Assembly (NCBI RefSeq): GCF_000414115.1
Contig: NZ_AOPZ01000412.1
Span: forward strand, 39,070-103,069
DNA length: 64,000 bases
From: Streptomyces aurantiacus JA 4570
Lineage (GTDB): Bacteria > Actinomycetota > Actinomycetes > Streptomycetales > Streptomycetaceae
Reading direction: 5' to 3'
Position numbers and translations under genes: made by a program. Within the stretch, counting starts at the first letter, position 1. Each line of letters opens with the position of its first letter. Positions 15,794-23,177 of the stretch are shown one piece after another. The notes beneath the pieces were generated by a model. The model did not search any database. It had not been told where the DNA came from and saw only the letters and a program-made list of their open reading frames with translations.

Positions 15794-17488
15794 CTAGTCG
15801 CCCGCCGCGACCAGTTCCTCCACCGAGTCGTGCCGGATGCGGCCGGCCGGTATGCCCACGTCCCGCAGCGCGTCCACGCCGCTGCGGATCATCCCGGGCG
15901 GACCCGAGAGATACGCGTCGTACTCGTTCCACGGCCCGTACTCCCGCACCGCGTCGGGCAGTTGGGCCCGGTTGTCGACGACGGGGCGGACGGCCAGCCA
16001 GGGGTGGGTCTGCTGCAGGTGCAGCATCGTGTCGATGTCGTACAGGTCGTGATCGGTGCGCGCGCCGTAGAACACCTCGACCGGGCGCCGCCTGCCGTGC
16101 TCGGCGACGTCCTCTACAAGCGCCTTGATGGGCGCGATGCCCGTTCCGCCGCCCAGGCAGAGCAGTCCGCTGTCGGTCGAGTGGTCCACCGTCATGGAGC
16201 CGGCCGGCGGGCCGAGCCGGACCACGTCACCGGGCCGGGCGTGGTGCACCAGTGCGTTGGAGACCCAGCCGGCCGGGATCGCCTTCACATGGAAGGAGAG
16301 CAGCCCGTCGGAGCGGGGCGCCGAAGCGAAGGAGTAGTGCCGCCAGATGCGCGGCCACCAGGGCGTCTCCAGGCTCGTGTACTGGCCCGCCAGGAACGGG
16401 TAGGGCTGGTCGGGGCGGACGGTGATGACAGCGATGTCGGGCGTCCTGAGGTCGTGCGAGACGACCTCCGCGTACCACCAGGCAGGGGCGCGCAGTTCGT
16501 CCTCGGCGGCCGCGTCGATCATGACCTGGGAGATCGTCGTGTACGTCCGGACCCAGGCGGCCTCGGTCTCGTCGTCCCAGACCGCGCTCGCGTACCGGCT
16601 CAACGCGCCGATCAGGCACTCGCCGACGGCCGGATAGTGCTCCGCCTGGGTGCCGTACTTGCGGTGGCCACGGCCGAGGTTGCGCAGATAGGTGACGAGT
16701 ACGTCGGTGCGGTCGATGTTCTCCGCGGCGGTCAGCAGTGCCTTGAGCAGCCGGTCGCGCTGGGTGTCCATCGCGGCGGGGAACAGGCCGCGCAGATCCG
16801 GGTGGCGGGTGAACAGGAGCGCGTAGAAGTACGAGGTGACCTTGTCGGAGACTGGTGCGATCTCGGCCATCGTGCGCTGGACGCGGACGGCGTCGGGGGA
16901 GGCGTCGGGGCGATGGGGGGCGGGCTTGGGCGGCTCGCCGGGGGCGTCGGGGGCAGTGCTGGCCACGGCCTCGGCGGCATTGGCGTGGACGTTGGCTTCG
17001 TAGCCCTTTGCCGCGGTCGCGTTGTCGGCGTCGCTGTGGTCTTCGGCGTCGGCGGCTTCGACGGCGTCCCCGTGGACGACTTCAGGCCGGACGGCTTCGA
17101 AGGGCTGCGCGGGCTCGGCAGGCTCCTCCAGGAGCCTGGCCTCGGGGTCGACCTCGTCCTCGGCCACCGCGTGCGTGACGTCCTCGTCCGTGGCCTGTAT
17201 TCGTTCTTCCCCCGGCTCCGCGCCGCTCCCCGCCCCCGACCTGCCCAAGGGCCGTATCGCCGACACCCGGCGTCCCGCCGCCGACTCCCGCTGCCCGCCG
17301 CCGAGTTCGGCAGCCGATTCCGCCCCGGGCTCAGCCTGCTCCGCCGCGCGAGGCGGCTCCGCCCCCTCCTGGCTCCTCGGCGGCCTGCGCGGCGTGAACC
17401 AGCCGCCAGAGCCGCCGTTGTCCCCGGAAGTGCCGTTGCCCGCCGACGTGGTGGTCGGAGCGTCCATGCTGTGCCTCGCCTCGAACAT
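15794..17488 (-). CDS. globin-coupled flavoprotein reductase (flavohaemoglobin-like) with long disordered N-terminus
   Basis: A 564-residue protein. Residues 1 to about 200 are acidic, Ala/Glu/Asp-rich and probably disordered. A globin domain follows (about 202-330), with the likely haem-ligand His at about 275 in GRGHRKYG. The reductase part has the FAD motif RHYSFAS, the NAD(P)-binding GGGTGIAP and the late YLSGPPGM. Flavohaemoglobins oxidise nitric oxide to nitrate with NAD(P)H, so a nitric-oxide or redox role is plausible. ATG 17488 and ATG 17467 are both possible starts. The N-terminal extension is unusual, since typical flavohaemoglobins are about 400 residues. Confidence 0.87.
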   Translation of the reverse strand: MFEARHSMDAPTTTSAGNGTSGDNGGSGGWFTPRRPPRSQEGAEPPRAAEQAEPGAESAAELGGGQRESAAGRRVSAIRPLGRSGAGSGAEPGEERIQATDEDVTHAVAEDEVDPEARLLEEPAEPAQPFEAVRPEVVHGDAVEAADAEDHSDADNATAAKGYEANVHANAAEAVASTAPDAPGEPPKPAPHRPDASPDAVRVQRTMAEIAPVSDKVTSYFYALLFTRHPDLRGLFPAAMDTQRDRLLKALLTAAENIDRTDVLVTYLRNLGRGHRKYGTQAEHYPAVGECLIGALSRYASAVWDDETEAAWVRTYTTISQVMIDAAAEDELRAPAWWYAEVVSHDLRTPDIAVITVRPDQPYPFLAGQYTSLETPWWPRIWRHYSFASAPRSDGLLSFHVKAIPAGWVSNALVHHARPGDVVRLGPPAGSMTVDHSTDSGLLCLGGGTGIAPIKALVEDVAEHGRRRPVEVFYGARTDHDLYDIDTMLHLQQTHPWLAVRPVVDNRAQLPDAVREYGPWNEYDAYLSGPPGMIRSGVDALRDVGIPAGRIRHDSVEELVAAGD

Positions 17489-17841
17489 CTCTCAGTCGGT
17501 CCGTGCACTTCCTGACCGGAAGGTGCGTGCTTTCCCCGCTCTGCCCCGGCAGCCCATGTCGGGCACATTGAACCCTGATGCCCCAAGCCCTACGGACAAG
17601 TAGGGAAAGAATGTGACATTGGCCGCAGTCACCTCACCCGCAGCGTCGCAGCCGCGCCCCTCGCGCGGAGCGCAAAGCCGGAAGTACGAGTTCTCGATCT
17701 CTCTACCCCGTTAAGCTTTGTTGATCTGCGTCCGCGCCCCTTGGGTGCGCCTCCCACGCCCCCGGCTCGAACCTTCTCCACCCCTGGCTTGAACCGGAGT
17801 CGACCATACCGGCCGCCGTCCTGCGCACAAGTACCCTTCCT
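17489..17841. other. 353-bp intergenic region
   Basis: Lies between the flavohaemoglobin start and the HAD gene stop, both on the minus strand, so it should hold the flavohaemoglobin promoter; I cannot place it. It contains a 17-base string (17580-17596) shared with 3312-3328 and a candidate 33-residue reading frame. The part 17715-17841 shows no structure I recognise. Confidence 0.6.
17613..17714 (+). CDS. candidate 33-residue small protein
   Basis: GTG 17613 is preceded at a good distance by AGGGAAAG and opens a frame ending at TAA 17714. The product is rich in Ser, Pro and Arg and ends YEFSISLPR; it resembles nothing I know. The 17-base string GCCCCAAGCCCTACGGA just upstream is shared with the start region of the membrane protein gene at 3339. 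Third-position GC is about 70 percent, lower than real genes here, so this may be chance. Confidence 0.25.
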   Translation: MTLAAVTSPAASQPRPSRGAQSRKYEFSISLPR

Positions 17842-18513
17842 TCACTCGGAATTCAAGGGTCCACCCCCGTCAATTGCCTCGATTACCGGCGTGCGCACCA
17901 ATTCGTACGCCTTCCACAAATCGCGCCCGACATACGCATGCGTGGCCAGGTCGACCAGCCGCGGATCCGCGTTGATCGCGACCGAAACGGGCAGGGCGGC
18001 GAACAGGTCCAGGTCGGACAGCGAGTCTCCGTACGCCACGCAATCGGCCCGCCCCACCCCGAACTCTTCACAGAGCCGGTTCGCGATCTCCACCTTGGCC
18101 GCCGCGTTGAGAATGCCCGCCGGATTCACGGGCTCGACGAACGGCACAGCCGGGAAACGCGAGCCGTACGCGGCATGGGCGCCCCACTCCAGCAGCCGCT
18201 CCACGAAGAACGACGGTGAGAGCGAGACAACGGCGCAATAGTCGCCGTTCGCACGGATCTCGGCCCAGGTGTCCCGTATGCCGGCCAGCCAAGGAGCCCC
18301 GTCGAAGGCCGCCGTCACATGGGCATCGGTGAGGCCCGCCCAGAGGCCATGCACCCGCACCGCGTACTCACCCGAGTCAATACGCCCCGCGACGAAGTCC
18401 CGCTCCAGCTCCGCGATCTCCTGATCCAGGCCGAGCTGACGGGAGATCTCCACGGGCGCGGCGGTCCCGTACAGCAGCGTCCCGTCCAGGTCGAAGAGAT
18501 GTAGGCGCGCCAT
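17842..18513 (-). CDS. HAD-superfamily phosphatase (IB subfamily)
   Basis: A 223-residue HAD hydrolase. Motif I is HLFDLDGTLL at about 4-13 with the nucleophile Asp, motif II is the Ser in VVSLSPSF (about 95-102), and the metal-binding motif is YGDSLSDLDLF (about 165-175). The pattern matches IB-type phosphatases such as phosphoserine phosphatase relatives. The substrate is unknown. It starts 67 bp from the next gene, divergently transcribed, with a parS site in between or at the neighbour's start. Confidence 0.9.
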   Translation of the reverse strand: MARLHLFDLDGTLLYGTAAPVEISRQLGLDQEIAELERDFVAGRIDSGEYAVRVHGLWAGLTDAHVTAAFDGAPWLAGIRDTWAEIRANGDYCAVVSLSPSFFVERLLEWGAHAAYGSRFPAVPFVEPVNPAGILNAAAKVEIANRLCEEFGVGRADCVAYGDSLSDLDLFAALPVSVAINADPRLVDLATHAYVGRDLWKAYELVRTPVIEAIDGGGPLNSE

Positions 18514-18580
18514 GTACGCCGAGGCTAGTACCCGGGGTTACTCCCGCTGTCAGACGCCCCGGACCGCTTCTCCCGGCACC

Positions 18581-19171
18581 GTGTTTCACGTGAAACTACG
18601 CCGCCCCGCACGCCGGGCCACCCTTGTCGTCCATGTCGCAGCCGCCGCCGGCTGGCTCGGGCTCACGCTCGGACTTGTCGCACTCGCCGCGGCCGCGATC
18701 ACCACCGATTCCGCCCCGACCATCGAGGCATCCGTCCGCGGGATGAAGGTCTTCACCGACTGGCTCGTACTCCCCCTGGCGTTCCTCACCCTGCTGAGCG
18801 GTCTGCTGCTCTCGCTGGGTACGTCCTGGGGGCTCGCGCGGCACCGCTGGGTCTATACGAAGTTCTGGCTGACCCTGGCCACCACCGTCGCGTCGACCTT
18901 CGCGCTGCGCCCGGGTATCAACGACAACGTCGCGACCGTGGCCGCCGGAGAACCGCTGGCCAGCACGACCGACCTCATCGCCGGGCCCATCGTCTCGCTG
19001 AGCGCCTACCTCTTCATGACGGTCATCTCGGTCCTCAAGCCCTGGGGCCTGACCCGGCGCGGCCGACGTCTGCGCGCCGCTCACCAGTCCGACCAGAAAC
19101 AACTTGGCCAAAAGCAACGTGCTTCTACCCACAAAAAGGTGGACGCCGAGGTCATGCGTCAGACAGCCTGA
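18581..19171 (+). CDS. integral membrane protein of unknown function
   Basis: About 196 residues if GTG 18581 is used; the frame is open to 18512 and GTG 18590 is another option. A ribosome site is not obvious for any of them, and the parS palindrome covers codons 1-5. Four hydrophobic helices are visible (about 16-40, 52-75, 88-105 and 128-150), followed by a Gln/Lys-rich tail. It resembles small DUF2269-like membrane proteins but I cannot assign it firmly. The GNAT gene starts five bases after its stop, so the two form an operon. Confidence 0.7.
   Translation: MFHVKLRRPARRATLVVHVAAAAGWLGLTLGLVALAAAAITTDSAPTIEASVRGMKVFTDWLVLPLAFLTLLSGLLLSLGTSWGLARHRWVYTKFWLTLATTVASTFALRPGINDNVATVAAGEPLASTTDLIAGPIVSLSAYLFMTVISVLKPWGLTRRGRRLRAAHQSDQKQLGQKQRASTHKKVDAEVMRQTA
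18583..18596. other. parS site
   Basis: A perfect GTTTCACGTGAAAC. It overlaps the presumed start region of the membrane protein gene at 18581, where the frame would read VFHVK. Confidence 0.93.
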
Positions 19172-19176
19172 CCGGC

Positions 19177-20055
19177 GTGTCGACACCTACCCTCTCCGCA
19201 CTGCCCATCCGCAGGCTGACTCCCCGCGATCTCGCGGCCTGCGCCGATCTGTCCGAGGACCGCGGCTGGCCCCGCGAAGAACACAAATGGGGCCTGCTGC
19301 TCTCGGCCGGAACGGGCTACGGCATCGACGACCCCGACGGCCCCGGCCTGATCGCCGCGTGCGTCGTGACCCAGTACGGCCCCCTTGAAAACCCCGGACT
19401 CTCGGCGATCGGCATGGTGCTGGTCGCCGAGCGCCATGCCCGCAAGGGCATCGGACGCCATCTGATGCGCTACGTCACCGAGTCCGCGGGCACCACCCCG
19501 CTCACCCTGCACGCGACACCGAACGGCCGCCCCCTCTACGAAGAGCTCGGCTTCAAGACGACCGGCCGCGCCGAAATGGTCAGCGGCCGATTCAGGCCCG
19601 AGGCCGCTGCCGACGAGGCTCCCGGCGTCACCACCCGGGCGGCGACCGCGGAGGACCTGCCCACCCTCATCAGGCTCGACACCGAGGTCTTCGGCCTGGA
19701 CCGCACGCACATGCTCACCCGCCTGCCGGCCTTCACCGACCAGCTCAGGGTCGCGGAGGCGAACGGCGAGATCATCGGCTACGCGGGCGCGTGGCCGAAC
19801 ATGGACACCCATGTCGTCGGCCCCCTCATCGCCCGCGACACCGAGACGGCGAAGGCGCTCATCGCGTCGCTCGGCGCCCGCACCGACCGCCCGCTGCGCA
19901 CCGACATCGATGTACGCCAGGAGGCGCTGCTGACCTGGGCGAAGGAGCGCGGCTTGGAGCCTGTCGCCTTCAACGCCGTGATGACGTACGGCATCCAGGA
20001 ACTGCCCGGCGACTGGACCCGCCGATTCGCTCCGCTGACGGTGGCCGCGGGCTGA
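19177..20055 (+). CDS. two-domain GNAT acetyltransferase
   Basis: A 292-residue protein with two GNAT folds. The first (about 10-135) has the acetyl-CoA loop ERHARKGIGRHLM and the helix region GRPLYEELGFKT; the second (about 150-280) is more diverged and includes GEIIGYAGAW and the C-terminal TWAKERGLEPV. Acceptor unknown. GTG 19177 follows the upstream gene by five bases. Its last eight codons are duplicated downstream by a 26-bp tandem repeat that includes the stop codon. Confidence 0.88.
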   Translation: MSTPTLSALPIRRLTPRDLAACADLSEDRGWPREEHKWGLLLSAGTGYGIDDPDGPGLIAACVVTQYGPLENPGLSAIGMVLVAERHARKGIGRHLMRYVTESAGTTPLTLHATPNGRPLYEELGFKTTGRAEMVSGRFRPEAAADEAPGVTTRAATAEDLPTLIRLDTEVFGLDRTHMLTRLPAFTDQLRVAEANGEIIGYAGAWPNMDTHVVGPLIARDTETAKALIASLGARTDRPLRTDIDVRQEALLTWAKERGLEPVAFNAVMTYGIQELPGDWTRRFAPLTVAAG

Positions 20056-20109
20056 TGCCGCTGACGGTGGCCGCGGGCTGATGCCTCTGGCCGTGGCGGC
20101 GGGCTGGGC
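20032..20109. repeat. 26-bp tandem repeat across the GNAT stop codon
   Basis: The 26-base unit at 20032-20057 ends just after the TGA stop and is repeated exactly at 20058-20083. A third, diverged unit follows (20084-20109). The repeat carries the codons PLTVAAG-stop. Confidence 0.9.
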
Positions 20110-20155
20110 AGCCGCCCACCGCCGAGGGCCTCGGTGGGCCCACGGTCGACGCGTC

Positions 20156-20210
20156 GAAGCCCGCCCCTCCAAGTGCCGTGTTTCTTCTGACACTTGGAGG
20201 GGCGGGCTTC
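20156..20210. terminator. strong bidirectional terminator
   Basis: Perfect 20-bp arms (20156-20175 and 20191-20210, GAAGCCCGCCCCTCCAAGTG on the plus strand) with a 15-base loop and a TCTTTCTTCT tail. It lies between convergent GNAT and GlcG/HbpS-like genes. Confidence 0.93.
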
Positions 20211-20238
20211 TCTTTCTTCTGCCGGGTGGCTGACCGCG

Positions 20239-20667
20239 CTACGCGAGGGCCTTCGCCGCCGCCGTGGCGAACTCGTGGTCCTGCTCCGGGGCACCGCCGC
20301 CGACGCCGATCGCGCCGATGAGGCGGCCGCCGCGGTGGACGGGCACGCCCCCCGCGATGAACAGGAGCGGCCGGTCGAGTGCCGTGGGCAGAGTGTGGAA
20401 CGGACCGCCGGGCTGCACCGCGTCGACGAGGTCGGCGGTCGGTGCGTTCAGCTGGAGCGCGGTGAACGCCTTGCGGGTGCTGGTCTCCCCGGAGATCAGT
20501 ACGGCCCGGTCGTCGCGCCGGAAGGCCAGGAGGTGGCCGCCCGCGTCGAGGACGGTGACGCTGACCGTGACGTCCGCGGCTTCGGCGGCGCGGCGGGCGG
20601 CGGTCACGAGGGCCTCGGCGTCGCCGGTGGACAGCGGGGTGACGGCGGGGGCGGGGGTGGTGCTCAT
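20239..20667 (-). CDS. GlcG/HbpS-family protein (DUF336)
   Basis: A 142-residue protein of the GlcG/HbpS family, which includes the haem-binding HbpS of Streptomyces. Characteristic strings are VLDAGGHLLAFRRDD (about 40-54), TSTRKAFTA, and the C-terminal GGVPVHRGGRLIGAIGVGGG. There is no signal peptide, unlike secreted HbpS, so it should be cytoplasmic. It lies directly downstream of an MFS efflux gene in the same direction, 57 bp away, and may share its transcript. Haem or small-molecule binding is an inference from the family. Confidence 0.86.
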   Translation of the reverse strand: MSTTPAPAVTPLSTGDAEALVTAARRAAEAADVTVSVTVLDAGGHLLAFRRDDRAVLISGETSTRKAFTALQLNAPTADLVDAVQPGGPFHTLPTALDRPLLFIAGGVPVHRGGRLIGAIGVGGGAPEQDHEFATAAAKALA

Positions 20668-20724
20668 GAGGGGTTTCTCCTTGGTGGATCTGGCCGGGTG
20701 GCGGTCAGGGGTGCGGGGAAGTGG

Positions 20725-21936
20725 TCAGTGGTGCGCGGGCGCCGGGATCTCGGCCGTGGGCGCGGCACCGGCGACGACCTTGCTGGGGGCGGTGGACCGG
20801 CGCTCCAGGTAGGCCGAGAGGACGGCCAGGCCGAGGGCGGAACCGGCGAGGGCGGCGCCCACCCAGTTCGGGGCGGTGTAGCCGAGCTCGGCGGAGATCA
20901 CGATCCCGCCGAGCCAGGCCGCGAGCGCGTTGCCCAGGTTGAAGGCGCCGATGTTGGCGGCGGACGCGAGCGTCGGGGCCGCGGATGCCTGGTCGAGGAC
21001 CCGCTTCTGCAACGGCGGCACGGTGGCGAAGCCGAGCGCGCCGATCAGCGTGACGGAGACGGCGGCCGCGACCTTGTCGTGCGCGGTGACCGTGAACAGG
21101 GCGAGGACGACGGCGAGGGCACCCAGCGAGATGAACAGCATCGGCATCAGGGCGCGGTCGGCGAACCTGCCGCCGATCAGGTTGCCGCCGACCATGCCGA
21201 GGCCGAAGAGGACGAGCAGCCAGGTCACGGAGGAGTCCGCGTAACCCGCGACGTCCGTCATCATCGGCGTGATGTAGGTGATGGCCGCGAAGACGCCACC
21301 GAAGCCGAGGACGGTCATCGCCATGGCGAGGAGCACCTGGACGTTGCGGAAGGCACCGATCTCGTCGCGCAGACGTACACCTTCGGGCTTGGGCAGATCC
21401 GGTACGAGCTTCACGATTCCGGCGAGGCCGATCACGCCGAGGGCCGCGACGATGACGAAGGTGATGCGCCAGCCGATGGCCTGGCCGACGAACGTGCCGA
21501 GCGGCACACCGACCACATTGGCCACGGTCAGACCGGTGAACATCATGGCGATCGCGCCGGCCTTCTTCTCCGGGGCGACGAGCTCGGCCGCGACGACCGA
21601 ACCGATCCCGAAGAAGGCACCGTGGGCGAGCGAGGCGACGACCCGGCCGGCGAGCATCACCCCGAAGGCCGGGGCCACGGCGGAGAGCAGATTGCCCGCG
21701 ATGAACAGCCCCATCAGGAGCATCAGCATCCGCTTGCGGGAGATCCGCTGGCCGAGAACGGTCATGAGCGGGGCGCCGGCGACGACACCGAGGGCATAGC
21801 CGGTGACGAGCAGGCCGGCGGTGGGGATGGGGACGTCGAAGTCACCCGCGACCTCGGGCAGCAACCCCATGATCACGAACTCGGTGGTGCCGATTCCGAA
21901 GGCCCCGATCGCGAGGGCCAGAAGCGCGAGAGGCAT
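20725..21936 (-). CDS. MFS efflux transporter (DHA1 type)
   Basis: A 403-residue major-facilitator protein with about twelve helices. The string GTTEFVIMGLLPEVAGDF near the N-terminus is characteristic of the DHA1 drug/sugar efflux group (AraJ-like and chloramphenicol-resistance-like). ATG 21936 is preceded by GGAAGG and gives the standard N-terminus; the 54 residues in frame upstream are not membrane-like. The divergent MarR gene and the AT-rich operator repeats between them suggest repressor-controlled efflux of a toxic compound. Substrate unknown. Confidence 0.92.
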   Translation of the reverse strand: MPLALLALAIGAFGIGTTEFVIMGLLPEVAGDFDVPIPTAGLLVTGYALGVVAGAPLMTVLGQRISRKRMLMLLMGLFIAGNLLSAVAPAFGVMLAGRVVASLAHGAFFGIGSVVAAELVAPEKKAGAIAMMFTGLTVANVVGVPLGTFVGQAIGWRITFVIVAALGVIGLAGIVKLVPDLPKPEGVRLRDEIGAFRNVQVLLAMAMTVLGFGGVFAAITYITPMMTDVAGYADSSVTWLLVLFGLGMVGGNLIGGRFADRALMPMLFISLGALAVVLALFTVTAHDKVAAAVSVTLIGALGFATVPPLQKRVLDQASAAPTLASAANIGAFNLGNALAAWLGGIVISAELGYTAPNWVGAALAGSALGLAVLSAYLERRSTAPSKVVAGAAPTAEIPAPAHH

Positions 21937-21983
21937 GGCGATACCTTCCAGACGGTTGCAGGTGCGCTTAACGTGCGTCCACA

Positions 21984-22025
21984 ATAATTGCACACGCGGG
22001 ATAATTGCAAGCGCCGGATATTGCA
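21984..22025. promoter_or_regulatory. MarR operator: three direct repeats at 17-bp spacing
   Basis: ATAATTGCA occurs at 21984-21992 and 22001-22009, and a shortened ATATTGCA at 22018-22025, each 17 bp apart. They are the only AT-rich stretch between the divergent MFS and MarR genes. A MarR-type repressor bound here would block both promoters. Confidence 0.65.
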
Positions 22026-22127
22026 GCGGTGGACTATCCTGGACGGAGCCGCTCGGAGACGCGGCAGGACGCAGCCGCTCAGGGCCCCGGGAAGACATCA
22101 GGGACGCCGGAAGACGGAGGAACAGTC

Positions 22128-22586
22128 ATGACAGCGACAGACCCGGCACTCACCGCCCTCGCCCAGGGCTGGTGCGCTCTCTCCCTGCTCCACGGGAAGA
22201 TCGAGGCCCATGTCGAGCGGGCCCTCCAGGCCAAGCACGGCCTGAGCGTGCGGGAGTACAGCCTGCTCGACGTCCTCAACCGCCAGCACGACGGCGAGGG
22301 CGGTCATCTGCAGATGAAGCAGGTCGCCGACGCGGTTGTCCTCAGTCAGAGCGCTACCACACGCCTGGTGACCCGCCTCGAGGAGCGCGGCCTCCTGGGG
22401 CGCTATCTGTGCCCCACCGACCGGCGCGGCATCTACACGGAAGTCACCGAGGACGGAGCCAAGCTCCTCGCCGAGGCGCGCCCCACCAATGACACGGCGC
22501 TGCGCGAGTCCCTGGACGAGGCCGCCAAGAACCCCGAGCTCGCCCCGCTGGTCAAGGCGGTCGAGGCGGTCCGCACCCCCGCGTAG
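22128..22586 (+). CDS. MarR-family regulator
   Basis: A 152-residue MarR regulator with the winged helix-turn-helix at about 50-105 (LQMKQVADAVVLSQSATTR, then LVTRLEERGLLGR) and the wing DRRGIYTEVTEDG. ATG 22128 has GGAGG seven bases upstream. MarR proteins are dimeric repressors released by small phenolic or toxic ligands or by oxidation. The divergent MFS gene is the obvious target. Confidence 0.92.
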   Translation: MTATDPALTALAQGWCALSLLHGKIEAHVERALQAKHGLSVREYSLLDVLNRQHDGEGGHLQMKQVADAVVLSQSATTRLVTRLEERGLLGRYLCPTDRRGIYTEVTEDGAKLLAEARPTNDTALRESLDEAAKNPELAPLVKAVEAVRTPA

Positions 22587-22628
22587 CAGGGTCGTACGCC
22601 CCGGTCGGGGGCCGCATAGGCTGCGGCC

Positions 22629-23081
22629 ATGGGAGATCTTGAGATACGACCCGCCGCAGCCGATGACATTCCCGCGATCGTGGCGATGCTCGCCGACGAC
22701 CCCTTGGGCGCCCAGCGGGAGTCCCTGGACGACCTCTCGCCCTATCTGCCGGCGTTCGAGCGGCTCGCCGCGGACCCCAACCAGCATCTGGTCGTCGCCG
22801 TACGCGAAGGCCGCGTGGTGGGCACGCTCCAGCTCACGATCGTGCCGGGGCTCTCACGGAAGGGCGCGACTCGGTCGATCATCGAAGCCGTTCGCGTGCA
22901 CGCGGACGAGCGGGGCAGCGGGCTCGGCACCCGCTTCATCGAGTGGGCCGTCGACGAGTCCCGGCGCCAGGGCTGCCAGCTCGTGCAATTGACGTCCGAC
23001 GCGACGCGTACGGACGCGCACCGCTTCTACGAGCGCCTCGGCTTCACCGCTTCGCACGTGGGCTTCAAGATGCAGCTCTGA
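22629..23081 (+). CDS. GNAT acetyltransferase
   Basis: A 150-residue single-domain GNAT. The acetyl-CoA-binding loop is HADERGSGLGTRFIEW (about 96-111) and the C-terminal motif is THAHRFYERLGF-like (TDAHRFYERLGFTAS, about 128-142). This pattern is common in small amine acetyltransferases; the acceptor is unknown. It follows the MarR gene by 42 bp and may be cotranscribed. The transcript should end at the parS-containing hairpin at 23136. Confidence 0.9.
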   Translation: MGDLEIRPAAADDIPAIVAMLADDPLGAQRESLDDLSPYLPAFERLAADPNQHLVVAVREGRVVGTLQLTIVPGLSRKGATRSIIEAVRVHADERGSGLGTRFIEWAVDESRRQGCQLVQLTSDATRTDAHRFYERLGFTASHVGFKMQL

Positions 23082-23135
23082 CCAAGCGGGCTCGCGGGTC
23101 GCCGCTGCGAGGCGACCCGCGTTGGCGGCCTGTTT

Positions 23136-23175
23136 GCTGGGGTGTCCCGTTTCACGTGAAACGGGACACCCCAGC
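23136..23175. terminator. 40-bp perfect palindrome: terminator with parS at its centre
   Basis: The arms GCTGGGGTGTCCC and GGGACACCCCAGC flank the parS palindrome with no mismatch or gap, giving 20-bp arms. It sits between the convergent GNAT (stop 23081) and beta-lactamase-fold (stop 23178) genes, the place for a bidirectional terminator. Confidence 0.75.
23149..23162. other. parS site inside a hairpin
   Basis: Perfect GTTTCACGTGAAAC at the exact centre of the 40-bp palindrome 23136-23175. Confidence 0.94.
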
Positions 23176-23177
23176 TT

